Shown: piece after piece, positions 7,255 to 9,986 of the stretch
Layout of the letters: each line of letters opens with the position of its first letter
Numbering within the stretch: position 1 is the stretch's first letter
Assembly: GCA_900549415.1 (NCBI GenBank)
Contig: URNX01000075.1
Location: 1 to 9,986 of the forward strand
Direction of reading: 5' to 3'
Source of the DNA: an uncultured bacterium
GTDB lineage: Bacteria > Verrucomicrobiota > Lentisphaeria > Victivallales > UBA1829
DNA length: 9,986 bases
Notes under the pieces: model-generated
What the model saw: the letters and a program-made list of their open reading frames with translations, nothing else
Database searches by the model: none
What the model was told of the DNA's origin: nothing
Made by a program: the position numbers and the translations under genes

Positions 7255-8042
7255 CGCTTCTGAACGAACACGGAGAAGGCGTTGAAACCCGCCTGCTTCG
7301 CCCACGCAACCGCGGCGGAGAAATCGCGCCCGACCATCGCGGGGGAATGAGCGTCGGAACCGTACGTCAGAGTCAGCCCCGACTCCTTCGCCAGGGCAAG
7401 AAGACGCTGCGACGGGTAGATTTCCGCCACGGCGTTGTGGAGTCCGGCAACATTGATCTCCAGCGCCATGCCGCGCTCTTTCATGATGCCGAAAATTTCG
7501 CGGAAGGCGCGCTCGAACTCCGGTGTGTAAACCGGCTTGTATCCAAACTTCTTCGGAAGATCCGCATGCCCCAGAATCTGAAAATTCCATTCCGAAACAT
7601 ACGTTTTCAGATCCCGCACATACCCGCGCCAGATCTTCTCCGCCATTCCCGGCTCGTCCCACAGAGAACGCTTGTCCGGGTCGTCGAAACAGAAACCGTC
7701 GACGCAGTGAATCGAACCGATAATGTAATCCAGCGACTCGGCGGCGAGCTTCGCTTCCACTTCGGCGCGGCATCCCGGCACCCAGTCCATCTCCATTCCG
7801 TAAAGAACGGTCAGACCGGTTCCGGCGGCTTTCGCGCGGAGATCGCGGATGATCCGTCTGTATTGCGGAAACTCCGATTCGTCCATGCGCCACTCCGGTT
7901 CAAATCCGGCGGGAAACGGACAGTGGTCCGCTACGCCGTAGTAACTCTCCCCGAGCGCGAGTGCGGCGGCGAGATACTCCTCCGGCTCGCCCTCCGCATG
8001 TTTGCAGAGAGCGGTGTGCGTATGGATGTCGGCAATCTTCAT
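7230..8042 (-). CDS. PHP-family histidinol-phosphatase-like hydrolase
   Basis: This 270-residue protein carries a full set of PHP metal-binding motifs: D5-I-H7-T-H9, D39-H40, GMEMD (82-86, with E84), GSIH112, GHAD (158-161) and GSDAH (228-232). The length and motifs fit HisK/HisJ-type histidinol phosphatases, which convert L-histidinol phosphate to L-histidinol in histidine synthesis. Other PHP phosphoesterases look similar, so the substrate is not certain. No other histidine gene is in view. ATG 8042 follows the dnaA stop by two bases and has no properly spaced Shine-Dalgarno, so translation probably depends on re-initiation after dnaA. The 3' end overlaps that of the plus-strand GHKL gene by 25 bp, and no terminator is visible between them. 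Confidence 0.88.
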   Translation of the reverse strand: MKIADIHTHTALCKHAEGEPEEYLAAALALGESYYGVADHCPFPAGFEPEWRMDESEFPQYRRIIRDLRAKAAGTGLTVLYGMEMDWVPGCRAEVEAKLAAESLDYIIGSIHCVDGFCFDDPDKRSLWDEPGMAEKIWRGYVRDLKTYVSEWNFQILGHADLPKKFGYKPVYTPEFERAFREIFGIMKERGMALEINVAGLHNAVAEIYPSQRLLALAKESGLTLTYGSDAHSPAMVGRDFSAAVAWAKQAGFNAFSVFVQKRQILLPFD

Positions 8043-8044
8043 CC

Positions 8045-9427
8045 TCAGGCGTCCGCGTGAAGTCTGCGCTTGATGGTCTGAATCGAGCGCTTCAGCTCCT
8101 CGTTCTTCTCGCAGCTGCTTTCAATCTCCTTGATGGCATGAATGACGGTCGTGTGGTTGCGTCCGCCGAACGCCTGTCCGATATCTTTCAGCGAAAGATC
8201 GGTGAGACTGCGTCCGAGGTACATCGCGAGCATTCTGGACTCCGCGATCTCCTTCGTGCGCTTCGAGCCGGTCAGGTCGATCACCTTCAGATTCCGCTGC
8301 GCGGCAACGACTTCGAGAATTTTTTCAATCGAAACCTTCGTCCGCTCCGCCTCTTCGTTCAGAAGATCGTTGAGGAGCGTTTCAACCTGCGCCATGGTCA
8401 GCGGCTGAACCGTGGTGTCGACCAGCGAGGCGTAGGCGATCAGACGCATCCGTGCGCCGTCGAGCGCGCGGATCGAGGAGGAAATACGGCGTGCCATGTA
8501 CGCGAGGAACTCCTCCGGAAGCTGCACCATCGAGCCCTTCTGCTTGAGCTGGAGGAACGCAAGACGCGTCTCGTAGGAGGGCGTTGTAATCTGCACGGTG
8601 AGACCGGACTGGAAGCGGGAAACCAGACGGGCTTCGAGTCCCTTGATCTCCGACGGCTGCTTGTCCGACGTCATCATGATCTGCTTTCCGGTATTGTAGA
8701 TGGCGTTGAAGGTGTTGAAGAACTCCTCCTGCAGGCCTTCCTTGCCGCTGAGGTTGTGAACGTCGTCCACCAGCAGCAGATCGACGTTGCGGAAGCGGTC
8801 GCGGAACTTGTCGGAAGTGTGGTTCTTGATGGCGTCGACATACTCGTTGAGGAAACCTTCGCAGGTGGTGTAGCGGACAACGGCGTTTGGGTTCGCGGAC
8901 TGCACATGGTTCGCGACGGCCTGCATCAGGTGGGTTTTTCCCATTCCGGTGCCGCCGTAAATATAGAGCGGGTTGTAGGTGCCGGGCGCGGTGGCGGCGG
9001 TCTGAGCGGCGGAAAAGGCATAACGGTTCTCCTCGCCGACCACGAAGTTTTCAAAGGTGTAGCGCGCATTGCAGTTGGGAGCGGTGAGAACCGCGGGCTT
9101 GGCGACGGGCGCAACGGCGTCCGGCTCCTCCGCCTCCGGTTCCGCGGGCGGTGAAACGTAGGTGAGATCCCAGCCCATAGAGTAGGAGATGTCGCATCCG
9201 GCGGCTTCCTTGACTGCGGCGGAAATCAGGGTGCCGAACTTCTCGTCAATGGTCTCCGCAAAGAAACCGCTGTTGACGCCAAGCTTCAGTTCCGTCTCCG
9301 AAACCGACACCGCAACAATCCGCTGAAAGTACTGTCTATAGTCATTCTCATCCACTTTTTTACGGAGTATGGACATCGCCTGATTCCACAGCTCCGTCGC
9401 GCTCCAGCGCGAACACTCCGTTGCCAT
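8045..9427 (-). CDS. dnaA: Chromosomal replication initiator DnaA
   Basis: This 460-residue protein has the full DnaA layout. The N-terminal interaction domain covers ~1-85, a Pro/Glu/Ala-rich linker ~92-118, and the AAA+ domain from ~122. Walker A is GGTGMGKT (158-165), Walker B LLLVDDVHNL (217-226), sensor 1 TSDKQP (253-258), the box VII motif VSRFQSGL (269-276) and sensor 2 R320. The C-terminal DNA-binding domain (~365-460) has the signature GGRNHTTVIHA (421-431). Family consensus is GRDH at that place, so N424 replaces the usual Asp. DnaA-ATP binds origin boxes and opens DNA for replication. ATG 9427 has AAGGAAAGG seven bases upstream. It forms an operon with the PHP gene; no dnaN is adjacent on that side. 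The non-coding region beyond its start carries DnaA-box-like sites. Confidence 0.98.
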   Translation of the reverse strand: MATECSRWSATELWNQAMSILRKKVDENDYRQYFQRIVAVSVSETELKLGVNSGFFAETIDEKFGTLISAAVKEAAGCDISYSMGWDLTYVSPPAEPEAEEPDAVAPVAKPAVLTAPNCNARYTFENFVVGEENRYAFSAAQTAATAPGTYNPLYIYGGTGMGKTHLMQAVANHVQSANPNAVVRYTTCEGFLNEYVDAIKNHTSDKFRDRFRNVDLLLVDDVHNLSGKEGLQEEFFNTFNAIYNTGKQIMMTSDKQPSEIKGLEARLVSRFQSGLTVQITTPSYETRLAFLQLKQKGSMVQLPEEFLAYMARRISSSIRALDGARMRLIAYASLVDTTVQPLTMAQVETLLNDLLNEEAERTKVSIEKILEVVAAQRNLKVIDLTGSKRTKEIAESRMLAMYLGRSLTDLSLKDIGQAFGGRNHTTVIHAIKEIESSCEKNEELKRSIQTIKRRLHADA

Positions 9428-9434
9428 TTGTGCA

Positions 9435-9443
9435 CCTTTCCTT
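9435..9443 (-). promoter_or_regulatory. Ribosome binding site of dnaA
   Basis: AAGGAAAGG on the minus strand lies seven bases before ATG 9427. It is strong and well spaced, which fixes the dnaA start. Confidence 0.8.
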
Positions 9444-9449
9444 CGTTGC

Positions 9450-9468
9450 TGTCAACAAGTTATTGACA
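9450..9468. promoter_or_regulatory. Inverted repeat in the dnaA leader, possible autoregulatory site
   Basis: TGTCAA and TTGACA form a 6-bp inverted repeat with a 7-bp spacer, 23 bases before the dnaA start. The element contains two head-to-head DnaA-box-like 9-mers, TTATTGACA on plus (9460-9468) and TTGTTGACA on minus (9450-9458). Autoregulation of dnaA through leader boxes is known in other bacteria; here it is an inference. Confidence 0.35.
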
Positions 9469-9676
9469 TCCCCCGAAAAACCTGTTTTTTCAGGGTTTCC
9501 GGGCCCGCTTAAATCTATCATACCGCTCCGGTTCAGCGACAGAAAACCGCCTTGCAGCAGGACCGCCGTTTTTCGGTTTTTGAACTCAAATCGTGCTTTT
9601 TGAGCCTCTTAAAATCGCCGTTTTCGCGCGTTTTCTCTTCCGCGGAAACGTGCCGGAACGATGACCTTGCATCACC

Positions 9677-9685
9677 TGTTCATAA
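9677..9685 (-). promoter_or_regulatory. DnaA-box-like 9-mer TTATGAACA
   Basis: On the minus strand it reads TTATGAACA, one mismatch from TTATNCACA and identical to the box at 9745-9753. It faces the plus-strand cluster about 40 bp away. Confidence 0.5.
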
Positions 9686-9723
9686 CGTCTTCTGTGAACA
9701 CTCCATGTTGACAAAATCAACAC

Positions 9724-9753
9724 TTATGCACAAGTTATCAACACTTATGAACA
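9724..9753 (+). promoter_or_regulatory. Three DnaA boxes spaced one helical turn apart
   Basis: TTATGCACA (9724-9732) fits the TTATNCACA consensus exactly. TTATCAACA (9735-9743) and TTATGAACA (9745-9753) each have one mismatch, the same C-to-A change. Starts are 11 and 10 bp apart, so all three face the same side of the helix. Weaker in-phase matches lie at 9714-9722 (AAATCAACA) and 9757-9765 (CTTTCAACA), and TTGTCAACA lies on minus at 9706-9714. Confidence 0.7.
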
Positions 9754-9789
9754 TTGCTTTCAACATCTGCTTTTTCTGACGTCGAACAG

Positions 9790-9860
9790 CATCTTTTAAT
9801 TTGCTCCATTTTTCTGAAATAGCAAGTCCGAAACGAAACTTTTATTGAAAAGATTTCCGG
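9790..9860. other. AT-rich stretch, possible DNA unwinding element
   Basis: This stretch next to the DnaA-box cluster is richer in A and T than the surrounding coding DNA and has several T-runs. Such a segment beside phased boxes fits a duplex unwinding element. I see no conserved AT-rich 13-mer repeats, so the call is weak. Confidence 0.3.
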
Positions 9861-9986
9861 CAAAACCGCTTGCATTTTTCAAAAAGGATGCTAACGCGCG
9901 GGCGTCATTATAATCAATGGCTTTTGCTGTGAAAGTTTAAACGGCAAAGAGCTCTTCCATCCCCTCTGTTTTTGCCTTCATATTTT

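Larger units (their letters stand above)
9428..9986. other. Non-coding region upstream of dnaA, candidate oriC
   Basis: No convincing gene occurs in these 559 bases. The part next to dnaA is mixed, with T-rich and C-rich runs. Positions 9677-9765 contain clustered DnaA-box-like 9-mers, and roughly 9780-9860 is AT-rich. An origin next to dnaA is common in bacteria. The right end (9860-9986) contains a palindromic ATTATAAT at 9907-9914 but no clear promoter partner. A GC-skew plot of the chromosome would be needed to confirm the origin. Confidence 0.55.

Noticed and set aside
6454..7893. Minus-strand 479-codon open frame spanning the GHKL and PHP genes
   Set aside because: It crosses two genes with intact catalytic motifs and is Arg-rich without recognisable domains.
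7961..9154. Plus-strand 397-codon open frame opposite dnaA
   Set aside because: It is a mirror of dnaA codon bias; dnaA is unambiguous on the minus strand.
9585..9604. CTCAAA/TTTGAG hairpin as a terminator
   Set aside because: The stem is only 6 bp, AT-rich and has no following U-run.
9907..9914. ATTATAAT as a -10 box
   Set aside because: It is palindromic, so orientation is unclear, and no good -35 lies at 16-18 bp on either strand.
9937..9981. Minus-strand short frame ending in TAA near the right edge, possible C-terminus of a further gene
   Set aside because: Only about 15 codons are visible and nothing is recognisable, so it cannot be supported as a gene.

Overview
The window looks like part of a chromosome from a moderately GC-rich bacterium of the PVC group. 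Lentisphaerota (Victivallis-like) is my best guess. The 24-residue repeats built around a conserved K-C-x-W core and a following L-x-G, and the ankyrin/MoxR-like AAA/VWA/GHKL gene set, are the kind I associate from memory with that group. I could not search, so the taxonomy is an inference.

Layout. (1) Positions 1-1760, minus strand: the 5' part of a large gene that runs off the left edge. It encodes a protein made almost wholly of 24-residue tandem repeats (72 bp at DNA level, 24 units in view). (2) Positions 1761-2087: a divergent intergenic region with a plausible promoter for the repeat gene and a 9-bp inverted repeat. (3) Positions 2088-7254, plus strand: a tight four-gene operon in which each stop overlaps the next start. 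It encodes an ankyrin-repeat protein, a MoxR-like AAA+ ATPase, a metallopeptidase-like/VWA protein (DUF2201 or COG3864 type), and a GyrB-like GHKL ATPase cut off after its transducer domain. (4) Positions 7230-9427, minus strand: dnaA followed two bases later by a PHP-family histidinol-phosphatase-like gene. The latter converges on the operon and overlaps its last gene by 25 bp. (5) Positions 9428-9986: a non-coding region upstream of dnaA with a phased cluster of DnaA-box-like 9-mers and an AT-rich stretch, a candidate replication origin.

The most unusual part is the four-gene operon plus its divergent repeat-protein neighbour. A MoxR ATPase with a VWA partner is a known kind of machine for remodelling or loading a client. 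Here the pair is fused into one operon with an ankyrin protein that could select targets and a GyrB-type ATP clamp without TOPRIM or GyrA parts. The peptidase-like motif of the VWA protein has lost its catalytic glutamate (H-N-V-W-H instead of H-E-x-x-H), which suggests a scaffold rather than a protease. I infer a multi-protein NTP-driven system, perhaps in conflict/defence or DNA/protein remodelling. Its function is not shown by the sequence.

The housekeeping end is ordinary except for two points. The DnaA recognition motif reads G-R-N-H rather than G-R-D-H, and most nearby DnaA-like boxes read TTATNAACA rather than TTATNCACA.
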